NCBI RefSeq assembly: GCF_016056295.1
Contig: NZ_JAECZB010000097.1
Location: 86,475-150,474, forward strand
Reading direction: 5' to 3'
DNA: 64,000 nt
From: Atlanticothrix silvestris CENA357
GTDB lineage: Bacteria > Cyanobacteriota > Cyanobacteriia > Cyanobacteriales > Nostocaceae
The notes under the pieces were generated by a model that worked only from the letters and a program-made list of their open reading frames with translations, was not told where the DNA came from and did no database searches. The stretch's first letter is position 1. Each line of letters begins with the position of its first letter. The translations under genes and the position numbers were made by a program. Positions 35,928 to 46,800 of the stretch are shown here, piece after piece.

Positions 35928-37754
35928 TTATTTATAACCCGCCGCTTGTAATAAAAACAGCTTGGCATAACGTCCCTGAGTTTTTAACAACTCCTCGTGA
36001 GTCCCTTGTTCTACAACTTCTCCGTTTTCTATAACTGCGATTTTGTCAGCCATACGTACTGTTGAGAAGCGGTGAGAAATTAAAAACACCATCTGTTCTT
36101 TAGTTAGGGAGCGAAAATGATTAAAAATATCAAACTCGGCTTGAGCATCCATTGCTGATGTTGGTTCATCCAAAACCAGAATATCTGCCCGATTTCGCAT
36201 AAAAGCACGAGCTAAGGCAATTTTTTGCCACTGTCCCCCAGAAAGTTCCTGTCCTCCTTTGAACCAACGACCAAGCTGTGTACGGAAATCTTCGGGCAAT
36301 TGTTCAATGAAAGGTTGAGCCATGCCTTTTTGAGCAGCATTTTGCCAACGGCTTTGGTCTTCTAGGTGTTCTACATCGCCTACGCCGATATTCTCACCTA
36401 CGGTAAATTGATAGCGGACAAAGTTCTGAAAAATTACGCCAATACGACGGCGCAATACATCCACATCCCATTCTTGCAAGTCCAAACCATCTAAAAAAAT
36501 CCGTCCAGAGTCTGGGGTGTAAAGTCGGGTAAGTAGTTTGATTAAGGTAGTCTTGCCGGAACCATTTTCACCCACAATTGCCAGTTTTTCTCCCGGTTTC
36601 AAATGTAAGGAAATGTTTCTCAACGCAGGTCTAGAACTTCCTGGATAAGTAAACGATACATTTTCAAAGCGGATACCATCTTGAGGATTGACACCAATAG
36701 TTGCTTTACCCCAAGGCTGTGGGACTTCTTCTTCTAAAAAATCGTAGAGATTTGAAAGATAAAGATTGTCTTCATACATCCCCCCAATGGAAGTAAGGGC
36801 GTTGGAGAAAGTAGACTGTCCTTGGCGAAAAACTATGAGATACATTGTCATATCTCCTAAAGAAATTCTACCCACCACAGTTTCTACAACTATCCAAGCG
36901 TAAGCCATGTAAAATGCAGCGGTACTCACTAAACTCAAGAGATATCCCCACAATCCCCGCCGCAAAGTTAGGTCGCGGTCTTCGCCATAAAGTTGATTAA
37001 AAAGATTGTGGTAACGGCTTAATAACATTTCCCCTAACTGGTAGAGTTTGACTTCTGTAGCAAAGTCTTCTCTGGCTAAGAGGTTTTCTATATAGTGTTG
37101 TTGGCGAGTTTCGGGCGCACGCCAACTAAATAGGCGAAAGGCTTGTCCGGCAAACTTTGTTTCTGCAATGAATGCAGGCATAGCTGCTAAAATCAACACG
37201 ATTACTGCCCAAATTGAAAAATTCACCAGCAAAACGCCGTAGGTAACGAGAGAAAGGGCACTTTGCACCAACCCAAAGGTACGAGTTACCAAAGAAAGGG
37301 GGCGAACTGATGCTTCTCGACGAGCGTTGGTCAATTTATCGTAAAATTCTGAATCTTCAAATTGTCTGAGATCAAGTGTCAGCGCCTTTTCTAAGATGAG
37401 TACATTTACCTTTTGACCTAGTAGTACCCGCAATAGCGACTGACAAATAGACAGTCCCCGCTGACTACCTGCTAATAAAGCAACTGCGATCGCTTCTAAT
37501 CCTACATATAATAATGGGCGAGAAATATTGACAAAACTACTGCCATCTGATTGAGAAGCTAAGACTACCGCATCAACGATTAACTTACCAAGGTAGGCGA
37601 TCGCTGCCGGTAAAAGACCAGCGGCTAAAGTTAAAGTAGCCAAAATAATTGTCAAAAAGCGGCTAGTATTCCACACCAAGCCTATAGCCCGTCCGCTATA
37701 ACGGAAAACTGCCAGTGATTGGCGCAGGGCATTTCGTTTCTTTTTAATCTTCAT
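35928..37754 (-). CDS. ABC transporter, fused membrane and ATPase domains
   Basis: A 608-residue half-transporter of the exporter type. Residues about 25-330 hold six membrane spans; the ATPase domain has Walker A GENGSGKTT (about 394), the signature LSGGQWQKIALARAF (about 505) and Walker B ILVLDEPTSAMD (about 528), then an H-loop ISHRFSTV. The first Gln-containing loop is IFQNFVRYQFTVGENIG. Substrate cannot be read from sequence. It is the first gene of a minus-strand run and its start faces the giant secreted protein genes across 1.2 kb. Confidence 0.92.
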   Translation of the reverse strand: MKIKKKRNALRQSLAVFRYSGRAIGLVWNTSRFLTIILATLTLAAGLLPAAIAYLGKLIVDAVVLASQSDGSSFVNISRPLLYVGLEAIAVALLAGSQRGLSICQSLLRVLLGQKVNVLILEKALTLDLRQFEDSEFYDKLTNARREASVRPLSLVTRTFGLVQSALSLVTYGVLLVNFSIWAVIVLILAAMPAFIAETKFAGQAFRLFSWRAPETRQQHYIENLLAREDFATEVKLYQLGEMLLSRYHNLFNQLYGEDRDLTLRRGLWGYLLSLVSTAAFYMAYAWIVVETVVGRISLGDMTMYLIVFRQGQSTFSNALTSIGGMYEDNLYLSNLYDFLEEEVPQPWGKATIGVNPQDGIRFENVSFTYPGSSRPALRNISLHLKPGEKLAIVGENGSGKTTLIKLLTRLYTPDSGRIFLDGLDLQEWDVDVLRRRIGVIFQNFVRYQFTVGENIGVGDVEHLEDQSRWQNAAQKGMAQPFIEQLPEDFRTQLGRWFKGGQELSGGQWQKIALARAFMRNRADILVLDEPTSAMDAQAEFDIFNHFRSLTKEQMVFLISHRFSTVRMADKIAVIENGEVVEQGTHEELLKTQGRYAKLFLLQAAGYK

Positions 37755-38955
37755 TATTATTTTTATAGCGTGGAAATACCCATAATTGCTGACAAGCGAT
37801 CAAGGGCTGCCATAAAACCTGAATCCCAAGTTGAGAATTTTGTGGTGTTTCTTTTGCTAACCACGATTTAATATTATGTCTTTAGATAGAACTCAGGCGA
37901 TTTATATTGGTGTACGAATTGATATTTTACAACTTCTAAACTTTTTTAATGATTTAGATGTAGATAAGTAATATTTTCAAGAACAAAGTATTAAATATTT
38001 ACACTTAACATGTAATGTCAATGATAGGGACGATATAACTAACTGCATACCAACCAGTCGTCTTAATTGATATTTATCTAATGAGTCCTCATTTACAGGT
38101 TCTTGAAAAATTTATCAAATCTTTAAGTGTATTTAACTAGAAAGAAAATATACTCAATATTAGGGTATAAAATATTTTCACACTGTCAACAGCAAAGACA
38201 AAATTTTTTGACGAAATGACCTCTTTGCCATAGTTCCCTATTATCAAGTTACGCACTATTTACCCTCACAGCCTCAAGGGTTAATCAACCCTCTTAGCTC
38301 CTATTAACACAGACTTATACCCCCTTTGACCTCTTAAAAGGTGAGATTTTAATTGATAATGAATTTCCTCTCTATTGTTCATAACAATGCTTGGCAGCAA
38401 GTGTCTGAGCCACCTTTCCCTCTAAGAAATATCCTGCTGTGCTGGGTAAACCCTATTTGATTAGTCAGAGATTGTGATTGTCAATAGACTTATCAAGAAA
38501 TAGTCATTTGCAAGCAGGTCAAACAACTAAAACCTTGATTATTTGGGGTTTTATTACATCTGTGATGTTATCAGCCCCATGTGTAGATAAACTTTTGAGT
38601 ATCGCAAAATTTTTACCTTTGACAGAGGTCTATTTGAGGACAGTCGAAACATAAGGATTTCCCAAATAGGTTTTTGAGTGGTGAAAAACTCCAGAGACTA
38701 AATCATTCCGCGAGTTATATCATCAAAATCGAAATCATGCTAAATGTCTTAAACCCAACCATGACAACATTTAGCGTTTTTTATCATCTTTAAAGATGCC
38801 TAAAAAACTGATTTTATCTAATTGATGAAAAATCTCAAAATTGCCGAATTAACCTGCGGAATGAATGATTTTAAAGATGTTTATCTAGATATTGAAGGCT
38901 AAATTTTGGAAAATCACGACTTTGTTAATAATTATGAAGCAAGGATTATGAAGCA
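37755..38955. other. 1.2-kb AT-rich intergenic region
   Basis: No convincing protein gene is seen. The region separates a minus-strand ABC gene from a plus-strand giant protein and must hold both promoters. A terminator-like hairpin lies at 38740-38785, 170 bases upstream of the next gene. The only in-frame short frame worth naming (37876-37971, 31 codons) lacks a ribosome binding site. An unannotated small RNA or a regulated long leader would fit. Confidence 0.4.
38740..38785 (+). terminator. Intrinsic-terminator-like hairpin in a long leader
   Basis: Stem GCTAAATGT (38740-38748) pairs perfectly with ACATTTAGC (38767-38775) and is followed at once by GTTTTTTATC. The 18-base loop is larger than usual and the stem is AT-rich, so strength is uncertain. 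It points along the plus strand, toward the giant gene at 38956. Confidence 0.45.
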
Positions 38956-41900
38956 ATGAATCGAAGTTTTAGATACCTAACTTTATTTTGCTGCACGATA
39001 TTACTCATACTCTTCTTGGGTCAAATAGAAGGCTATACACCAGCTCAGGTGAGTTCAAGAACTTCTATTAGAGTCACTGCGGCTGCTTTTAGCCCTAAAG
39101 GAGATACCCTAGCCAGCGGTACTGAAAAAGGCGAAATCGCCTTGATGGATGTCAAGAGTGGAAAGTTGATCCGAACTCTCAAGACTGAGACAGATGCTGC
39201 GATCGCTGGACTTGCTTACACCGCAGACGGCAAAATGGCTAGCGTCAGCAGAGACACCAAAGTACGGCGCTGGAACATGACTAGCGGCAAACAAGAGGCT
39301 ATCCTCCAAGCATCTGAAAACCCACCAAGGGCAATTGCTACCAGTCCAGATGGCAAGTTGCTAGCTAGTTCCGGGGAAGACCCCAAGGTGGCTGTATGGG
39401 ACTTAACAACCAACAAACTGATCGCTTTCTTTGAGGGACACGAGCGCTTCGTCAATAGCGTCGCCTTCAACAGCGATAGCACTCTCTTAGCTAGCGCAGA
39501 TGAACAAGGTCGGATCTATATATGGGATCTCAAAGAAAAGAAATTGCTGCGAGTCCTGCTTGGTCATTCCGACGGAGTAACAGCGATCGCTTTTAATCCC
39601 AACCCCAAGAATGTAAATCAGTTAGCCAGTGTGAGCAAAGATACCACAGCTAGACTTTGGGATGTAACCACAGGGAAACAGGAAAGAGTTCTCAGTCAAG
39701 CCACTAAAGCCCTTAGTACAGTTGCTTTCAACCGCGGTGGTACGCTCTTGATCGCTGGGGGTAATGACAACAATATCTACAAATGGAATCTAAATAGTGG
39801 TGCCCTGATTTCAACCCTCAAGAGTGCAGTAAATTCTCCTATCAAAGCTATTGCTGTTAGCCCAGACGGTCTGAACTTTGCTAGTGCATCCGAAAATGGT
39901 GAGCTTAACTTGCGGGACTCAGAAAGTAATCTAGTTAAGCAAACCATCCAATTAACCCCTAGCTTATTAGACTCAACTATTGATCTATTACCCCTTAAAT
40001 TAAAAGAAAATAAGAGTCTAAAACCTAGTAGCTCAGTTAAAAAAACTACTGTCAGTCCTAGTAAAAAAACGCTGATTGCTGCTGTACCACCACCACCAGG
40101 CGGGCCAATCTTAGTCATCACCAAAGCTGCTAACCCCTTTAGCAAATATTACCCAGAGATTCTGCGAAATGAAGGACTTAACACCTTCAACGAAAGCGAT
40201 ATCTCATCAGTTACAGCAACAACACTTGCCAACTATGATGTTGTGATTCTTGGCGAGATGACCCTCACTTCTGCTCAGGTGACAATGTTCACCAATTGGG
40301 TTACAGGTGGCGGCAATTTAATTGCGATGCGTCCTGATCCGCAGCTGGCTAATTTACTGGGATTAACCAGTGCAGCATCAACGCTTCCCAATGCCTATTT
40401 ACTTGTAGATACCTCGACAGAAGCTGGCAATGGGATTGTCGACCAGACCATCCAATACCACGGAACAGCTGACCGCTATACACTTAACGGTGCTGCTAAT
40501 ATCGCTACACTGTACACCAACCCCACAACGGCAACAACCAATCCAGCCGTCACATTACGTAGCGTTGGTAATAATGGTGGTCAAGCTGCCGCATTTACCT
40601 ACGACTTAGCGCGTTCAATCATTTACACTCGTCAAGGTAATCCTGCTTGGGCTACACAAGAGCGTGATAATTACTCACCCATCCGATCTAACGACTTATT
40701 TTTTGGCAATAAAAGCGGAGATTTTCAACCGGATTGGATCAACCTCAATAAGGTGGCTATTCCTCAGGCTGATGAGCAACAACGGCTGCTGGTCAACTTA
40801 ATTATCAAAATGAACCTGGATAAGAAGCCGTTACCGCACTTCTGGTATTTTCCAAAAGTCAAAGATGCGATCGTCAAAGCTATTGTACTTATGACTGGCG
40901 ACGATCATGCTAACGGCGGAACTGAAGGTCGGTTTAACCAATTTAAAGCACTGAGTGAACCTGGTTGCTCAGTCAATGATTGGGAATGTATTCGGGGTAC
41001 ATCGTATATATATCCCAATACAACATCCTTAACTAACGCTGAGGCAGCCGCGTTTAATGCTGATGGCTTTGAAGTGTCATTGCATGTCAATACCAACTGT
41101 GGGAATTTCACATCCACGACACTAGATACTTTCTACACACAACAATTAAGCATTTTTGCTAGTAATTACTCAAGTATTCCTGCACCTGTTACCGAACGAC
41201 ACCATTGTTTAGTGTGGAGTGACTGGTTCACCACTCCACAAGTGGAGCTTAGTAAAGGTATACGGCTTGACACAACTTACTACTACTGGCCGCCCGATTG
41301 GATTCTTAACCGCCCAGGATTCTTCTCCGGTTCTGGTATGCCGATGCGTTTGGCTAACCAAGACGGGACAATGATTGATGTCTATCATTCGGTTACACAA
41401 ATGACCGACGAGTCAGGACAAACATACCCTTCAACAGTCGATGCTCTGCTAGATCGAGCAGTTGGATCAGAGGGGTACTATGGTGTTTTCAATGTCAATG
41501 CTCATACTGACTTTCATGATGATAATCCTTCGTCGAATGATCCTCTCTTAGAAGGCTCAAGAGTATCCAACGCTGTGGTTACTTCTGCCAAAGCCCGTAA
41601 TATACCGATTATTTCTGCTAAACAACTTTTGACATGGCTTGATGGTCGCAACAACTCATCTTTCGGTTCTCTAGCATGGAACAACAACACCCTCAACTTC
41701 ACTCTTAGCAAGGGTACAGGTGCAAATAATTTACAGGCGATGCTACCAAATCGTTCTGGCAACCTAGTCCTGAGCAGCATTACTCGTAATAGTAGTAATG
41801 TTACTTTCACAAAACAAGTAATTAAAGGCATTGAGTACGCCTTCTTCTCAGGTGATTCTGGTTCTTACATTGCTATATACACCCCAGATACAACACCCCC

Positions 41901-43557
41901 AACGGTTACTGCCAATACTCCTGCCAGTGGAGCCACAAATGTTAATACAGTAACCAGTCTTACAGCAACATTCAGTGAGCCAATAGACCCAGCAACGATT
42001 AATAGTAGTACATTTGAGTTACGAAATGCAGGAAGTACACTGATTTCTGCCACTGTTACATACGATGAGGCTAGCCTCACAGCGACCCTAACACCGAGTA
42101 GCCCGTTGGCAAGTTCAACGACTTACAACGCCACAGTTAAAGGTGGAGCAACTGATCCAAGGGTGAAAGATTTAGCGGGCAATGCCTTGGCTGCAAACTT
42201 TACCTGGTCATTTACTACTACAAGTACAGCGCCTCCTAAGAGCATTTGGAATAGTTCGGCAACTCCAACTAACCCATCAACTCCTGATCCTAATGCGGTC
42301 GAATTAGGCGTTAAGTTCCAGTCTGATATCGATGGCTTGATTACTGGCATCCGATTCTATAAAGGAAGTGGTAACACAGGAACCCATATCGGTAATTTAT
42401 GGAATAGCACTGGTACGCAGCTCGCAACGGCAACTTTTAGTAACGAAACTGCCTTGGGTTGGCAACAGGTCAACTTTAGTACGCCAGTAGCAATTACCGC
42501 CAATACTACTTATGTTGCTTCCTACCATGCACCTAATGGAAACTACGCTTCTGATAATGGTTTCTTTGCTAGTTCTGGAGTCGATAATCCGCCACTGCGC
42601 GCTTTACGCGATGGAGTAAGTGGAGGTAATGGTGTTTACAAGTATGGTGCTACCGCTTTCCCTAATAACACTTATCAGGCGAGTAATTACTGGGTAGATG
42701 TGGTCTTTGCAAGCAGTACAGGCCCTGATACAACACCACCAACAGTAACGACAAAATCTCCCAACAGCGGCGTGACAGGAGTAAGCACCGGAACTAGCGT
42801 CACAGCCACTTTTAGTGAAGCAATGGACTCGGCAACCATTAATACCAACACATTCGAGTTACGCAACTCCAGCAATGCCTTGGTATCAGCCACTATCAGC
42901 TATAACACCACTAACCGTACAGCAACGCTAACACCAAGTAGCCTATTAGCAAATTCGACGACTTATACCGCCACTGTCAAAGGTGGTAGCACCGGAGTAA
43001 AAGACTTAGCAGGTAATGCTTTAACAGCAAACTTAACTTGGTCATTTACCACAGTAGCAACAGGATCATCTTCCAGTATCTGGAGTCCTGCAACAACTCC
43101 CACCGTGTTAGCAGATCCTGATACCAGTGCTGTTGAGTTGGGCGTTAAATTTCGTTCAGATGTCAGCGGTTTCATCACTGGCATCCGATTCTACAAGAGT
43201 ACAACTAATACTGGGACTCACGTCGGCACCCTATGGAGCAGTACTGGTACACAGTTGGCTACAGCCACTTTTACTGGTGAAACTGCCTCCGGTTGGCAGC
43301 AGGTCAACTTTAGTACACCAGTCGCAATTACCGCCAACACTACTTATGTGGCTTCCTACTACACAAATGTTGGGCGCTACTCCGTAGACCAAGGGTATTT
43401 CGCTAGTACTGGTGTGGATAATCCACCACTGCACGCTCTCAGCAATGGGTCGAGTGGGGGTAATGGTGTTTATAACTACAGCGCGAATCCTGCCTTCCCC
43501 AATTCCACTTTCAGCTCAAGTAACTACTGGGTTGATGTTGTGTTTAGTACCAACTAA
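38956..43557 (+). CDS. Giant secreted protein: WD40, deacetylase-like, Big_5 and DUF4082 domains
   Basis: A 1533-residue protein with an N-terminal signal sequence (LTLFCCTILLILFLG). Residues about 30-330 form about seven WD40 repeats (AFSPKGDTLASG, VWDLTTNKLIAFFEGH, LWDVTTGKQ). Residues about 380-620 look like a ThuA/GATase-type domain (ILVITKAANPFSKYYPEIL, YDVVILGEMTL). Residues about 635-900 are deacetylase-like: MTGDDHANGG, ERHHCLVW, NVNAHTDFHDD offer Asp/His metal ligands. Then two copies of a Big_5-type Ig domain plus DUF4082 (Ig about 977 and 1257; DUF4082 about 1096 and 1374). Probably surface or exopolysaccharide-associated; no activity is proven. AAGGA precedes the ATG. Confidence 0.82.
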   Translation: MNRSFRYLTLFCCTILLILFLGQIEGYTPAQVSSRTSIRVTAAAFSPKGDTLASGTEKGEIALMDVKSGKLIRTLKTETDAAIAGLAYTADGKMASVSRDTKVRRWNMTSGKQEAILQASENPPRAIATSPDGKLLASSGEDPKVAVWDLTTNKLIAFFEGHERFVNSVAFNSDSTLLASADEQGRIYIWDLKEKKLLRVLLGHSDGVTAIAFNPNPKNVNQLASVSKDTTARLWDVTTGKQERVLSQATKALSTVAFNRGGTLLIAGGNDNNIYKWNLNSGALISTLKSAVNSPIKAIAVSPDGLNFASASENGELNLRDSESNLVKQTIQLTPSLLDSTIDLLPLKLKENKSLKPSSSVKKTTVSPSKKTLIAAVPPPPGGPILVITKAANPFSKYYPEILRNEGLNTFNESDISSVTATTLANYDVVILGEMTLTSAQVTMFTNWVTGGGNLIAMRPDPQLANLLGLTSAASTLPNAYLLVDTSTEAGNGIVDQTIQYHGTADRYTLNGAANIATLYTNPTTATTNPAVTLRSVGNNGGQAAAFTYDLARSIIYTRQGNPAWATQERDNYSPIRSNDLFFGNKSGDFQPDWINLNKVAIPQADEQQRLLVNLIIKMNLDKKPLPHFWYFPKVKDAIVKAIVLMTGDDHANGGTEGRFNQFKALSEPGCSVNDWECIRGTSYIYPNTTSLTNAEAAAFNADGFEVSLHVNTNCGNFTSTTLDTFYTQQLSIFASNYSSIPAPVTERHHCLVWSDWFTTPQVELSKGIRLDTTYYYWPPDWILNRPGFFSGSGMPMRLANQDGTMIDVYHSVTQMTDESGQTYPSTVDALLDRAVGSEGYYGVFNVNAHTDFHDDNPSSNDPLLEGSRVSNAVVTSAKARNIPIISAKQLLTWLDGRNNSSFGSLAWNNNTLNFTLSKGTGANNLQAMLPNRSGNLVLSSITRNSSNVTFTKQVIKGIEYAFFSGDSGSYIAIYTPDTTPPTVTANTPASGATNVNTVTSLTATFSEPIDPATINSSTFELRNAGSTLISATVTYDEASLTATLTPSSPLASSTTYNATVKGGATDPRVKDLAGNALAANFTWSFTTTSTAPPKSIWNSSATPTNPSTPDPNAVELGVKFQSDIDGLITGIRFYKGSGNTGTHIGNLWNSTGTQLATATFSNETALGWQQVNFSTPVAITANTTYVASYHAPNGNYASDNGFFASSGVDNPPLRALRDGVSGGNGVYKYGATAFPNNTYQASNYWVDVVFASSTGPDTTPPTVTTKSPNSGVTGVSTGTSVTATFSEAMDSATINTNTFELRNSSNALVSATISYNTTNRTATLTPSSLLANSTTYTATVKGGSTGVKDLAGNALTANLTWSFTTVATGSSSSIWSPATTPTVLADPDTSAVELGVKFRSDVSGFITGIRFYKSTTNTGTHVGTLWSSTGTQLATATFTGETASGWQQVNFSTPVAITANTTYVASYYTNVGRYSVDQGYFASTGVDNPPLHALSNGSSGGNGVYNYSANPAFPNSTFSSSNYWVDVVFSTN

Positions 43558-43605
43558 AACTTTGATTCAGTAGTTTAAAACCTCAATTATTGGTTTCTTT
43601 TTTCC

Positions 43606-43642
43606 AACTTTCTAGTTCTTCTTAAAAGAGAACTAGAAAGTT
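43606..43642. repeat. Perfect 14-bp hairpin after the WD40/DUF4082 gene
   Basis: AACTTTCTAGTTCT at 43606-43619 pairs exactly with AGAACTAGAAAGTT at 43629-43642 across a 9-base loop, 49 bases after the stop. There is no T-run downstream on either strand, so it is not a classic terminator; it may block 3' decay. The rest of the 327-base gap holds nothing recognisable except the AGGAGG ribosome binding site of the next gene. Confidence 0.65.
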
Positions 43643-43884
43643 AGAAAACAGCCAAACTTTTCTCCCACAACTATTTGAGTGGAGATTCAATTCAGAAAAG
43701 CTTAGAAGAAATGAGAGGTTTGAAAAAAGTTTCTTTTAAAGATTAATTGGGGTTTTAACAACAAATCCTAATTTGACAGCAGATATAAACCGCACTTACA
43801 TAACCCTAATTTTTAATAGTCAATCAAGGTTATAGGCATCTATATCACTGCCATTATTTATCACTATTATTTGCAGGAGGTTAA

Positions 43885-46800
43885 ATGAACAGGCTCACTC
43901 GCATGATGATCCTGATGATGTTAACAACACTTCTAGTGTTAGGACTGAATCTAGGTTTTCAGCCGCAGATGCAGAGGGTACTTGCTGCTGATCCCTGCTC
44001 TTCTCCAGCCAACTCTATAGTTGCTGAAAACTGCCGAGTTGGAAATCCCTCTACTGAATGGGATATTACTGGCATCGGTGATCCAAGTATTCAGGGTTTC
44101 GCTACAGATATCAGCGTCAATCGAGGAAACAATGTTTCCTTCAAAATCAAAACTAATGCTACTAACTACCGTCTAGATATTTACCGCATGGGTTACTACG
44201 GTGGTAGAGGTGCCCGTAAAGTAGCAACTGTTCAACGTTCGTTAACACAGCCGCAAAACCAACCGAACTGCCTCAATAATGCAGCAACTGGATTGATTGA
44301 TTGTGGTAACTGGGCAGTATCTGCTTCGTGGACTATCCCATCAAATGCAACCTCTGGGATTTATTTCGCAAAAGTTGTGCGCTCAGACACTGGAGGAGCC
44401 AGCCATATCGTCTTTATTGTTCGGGACGATGCTAGTACTTCTGATATGCTCTTTCAGACCTCTGATACTACTTGGCAAGCATATAACGACTATGGTGGCA
44501 ATAGTCTATATAAAGGGTCGCCTGCTGGTAGGGCATACAAGGTCAGCTATAACCGTCCTTTTAACACCCGCATAGTTGACAGTGGTCAAGATTGGCTCTT
44601 CAACGGTGAATACCCAATGGTTCGCTGGCTAGAGTCTAATGGCTATGATGTCAGCTATTTTACTGGTGTAGATAGCGATCGCCGTGGTAATTTAATTCGC
44701 AACCATAAGGTTTTTCTGTCAGTTGGTCATGATGAGTATTGGTCAAATAACCAACGCGCCAACGTCGAAGCAGCTAGAAATGCTGGTACTGATTTAGCTT
44801 TCTTTAGCGGTAACGAAATCTTCTGGAAAACCCGATGGGAAAACAGTATTGATCCTTCGGTGACACCCTATCGTACTCTTGTTACTTACAAGGAGACGAA
44901 GGCTAATGCAATTATCGATCCGCAAACACCTACCTGGACAGGTACTTGGCGCGACCCACGCTTTAGCCCACCTGCTGACGGTGGTCGTCCTGAGAACGCT
45001 TTGTCTGGAACAATATTCGAGGTCAACGGGGGTACTAGAGCTATTCAAGTACCTGCGACCGATGGCAAGATGCGCTTTTGGCGCAATACCAACATTGCTA
45101 CCCAATCGGCGGGGCAGACTGCCACACTGGCCAATGGAACCTTAGGTTACGAATGGGATGAAGACCTTGACAACGGGTTCCGCCCCCCTGGTTTGATTCG
45201 CATGTCAACGACCACGGCCAATAACGTCGAAGTTTTACAGGACTACGGGTCTAGTTATGCCCAAGGCACAGCAACTCACCACTTGACATTGTATAAGCAT
45301 AGCAGTGGGGCGCTAGTGTTCGGTTCTGGAACAATACAGTGGTCTTGGGGTTTAGATGTCAATCACGACAATCCAGATCGAGGTGATTCAACACCAGATG
45401 CACGGATGCGGCAGGCAACGGTTAACTTATTCGCTGACATGGGTGTGCAGCCAGCTACTTTGCAGTCTGGCTTGCTTTTAGCCACAGCCTCAACTGATAC
45501 AACCACTCCTAGCTCAACAATTACTTCGTCAACTGCTGGTGCAACTGTACAAACCGGCAGCCAGATGACAATTAGTGGTACTGCAACTGATATAGGCGGT
45601 GGTGTCGTTGGTGGTGTTGAAGTATCTGTAGACGGCGGCACAACATGGCATCCAGCTGTGGGTCGTGGCAACTGGAGCTACACTTGGACACCTGAAACTG
45701 CTGGAATAGTAACCATCAAGAGCCGTGCGATCGATGATAGCGGCAATATCGAAAATCCTGGAGCAAGCATTACCGTTAACGTGGGGACACGCACATGTCC
45801 TCCAGCTCCAGCTTCTTGCAGTATATGGGATGCTACAGCAACTCCTACCATAGCCGCAGATCCTAGTACCAGTGCTATCGAGGTTGGTGTTAAATTCCGT
45901 TCGGATGTCAACGGCTACATCTCTGGCATCCGTTTTTATAAAGGTACTGCCAATACAGGTACTCACGTCGGCACCTTGTGGAGCAACACTGGTACGCAGT
46001 TAGCGAGAGCAACCTTCACCAATGAAACTGCTTCAGGTTGGCAACAAGTCAACTTTAGTAACCCAGTGGCAATTACCGCAAATACAGTTTATGTAGCTTC
46101 CTACCACACTACTGTTGGGCGTTATGCTTATGATAATGGTTTCTTTACTAATTCTGGTGTAGATACTCTACCGTTACACGCTCTACGTAATGGAGTAAGT
46201 GGGGGTAATGGTGTCTACACCTATAGCTCAACCCCAGCCTTTCCCACCTCAACTTACCAGTCAAGCAACTACTGGGTTGACGTAGTATTCACAACTACCC
46301 CAACCTCTGACACAACGCCACCAACTGTGAGTTCGACAACTCCCAGCACTGGAGCTACAGGAGTAAGTAATGGGACAAGTGTCACAGCTACTTTCAGCGA
46401 AGCAATGGATTCAGCAACAATTAATGGCAGTACATTTGAGTTGCGAGGAGCGAACAATGATTTGGTATCAGCTACTGTTGCTTACAATGCTGCTAATCGC
46501 ACAGTTACACTGACACCTAGTAGCTCACTTGCAGTTGTGACGACTTACACTGCTACCGTCAAAAGTGGAACCAGTGGAGTAAAAGATCAAGCAGGCAATG
46601 CCTTAGCGGCAAACTATAGTTGGTCATTTACTACAGCAGCATCATCTTCTTCCTGTTCATCATGCAGCATCTGGAATAATGCAGCGACTCCTGCCTTAGC
46701 CGCAGATCCTGATAATACTGCTATCGAAGTTGGCGTTAAGTTCCGTTCAGATGTCAATGGTTCAATTACTGGCATTAGGTTTTACAAAAGTACAATCAAT

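Noticed and set aside
37876..37971. A 31-codon frame MSLDRTQAIYIGVRID in the 1.2-kb gap
   Set aside because: No ribosome binding site, no recognisable motif; chance frame in AT-rich DNA.
41514..43434. Several minus-strand frames opposite the DUF4082 and Ig modules
   Set aside because: They recur at the same module positions, showing they are antisense shadows of repeated domains.
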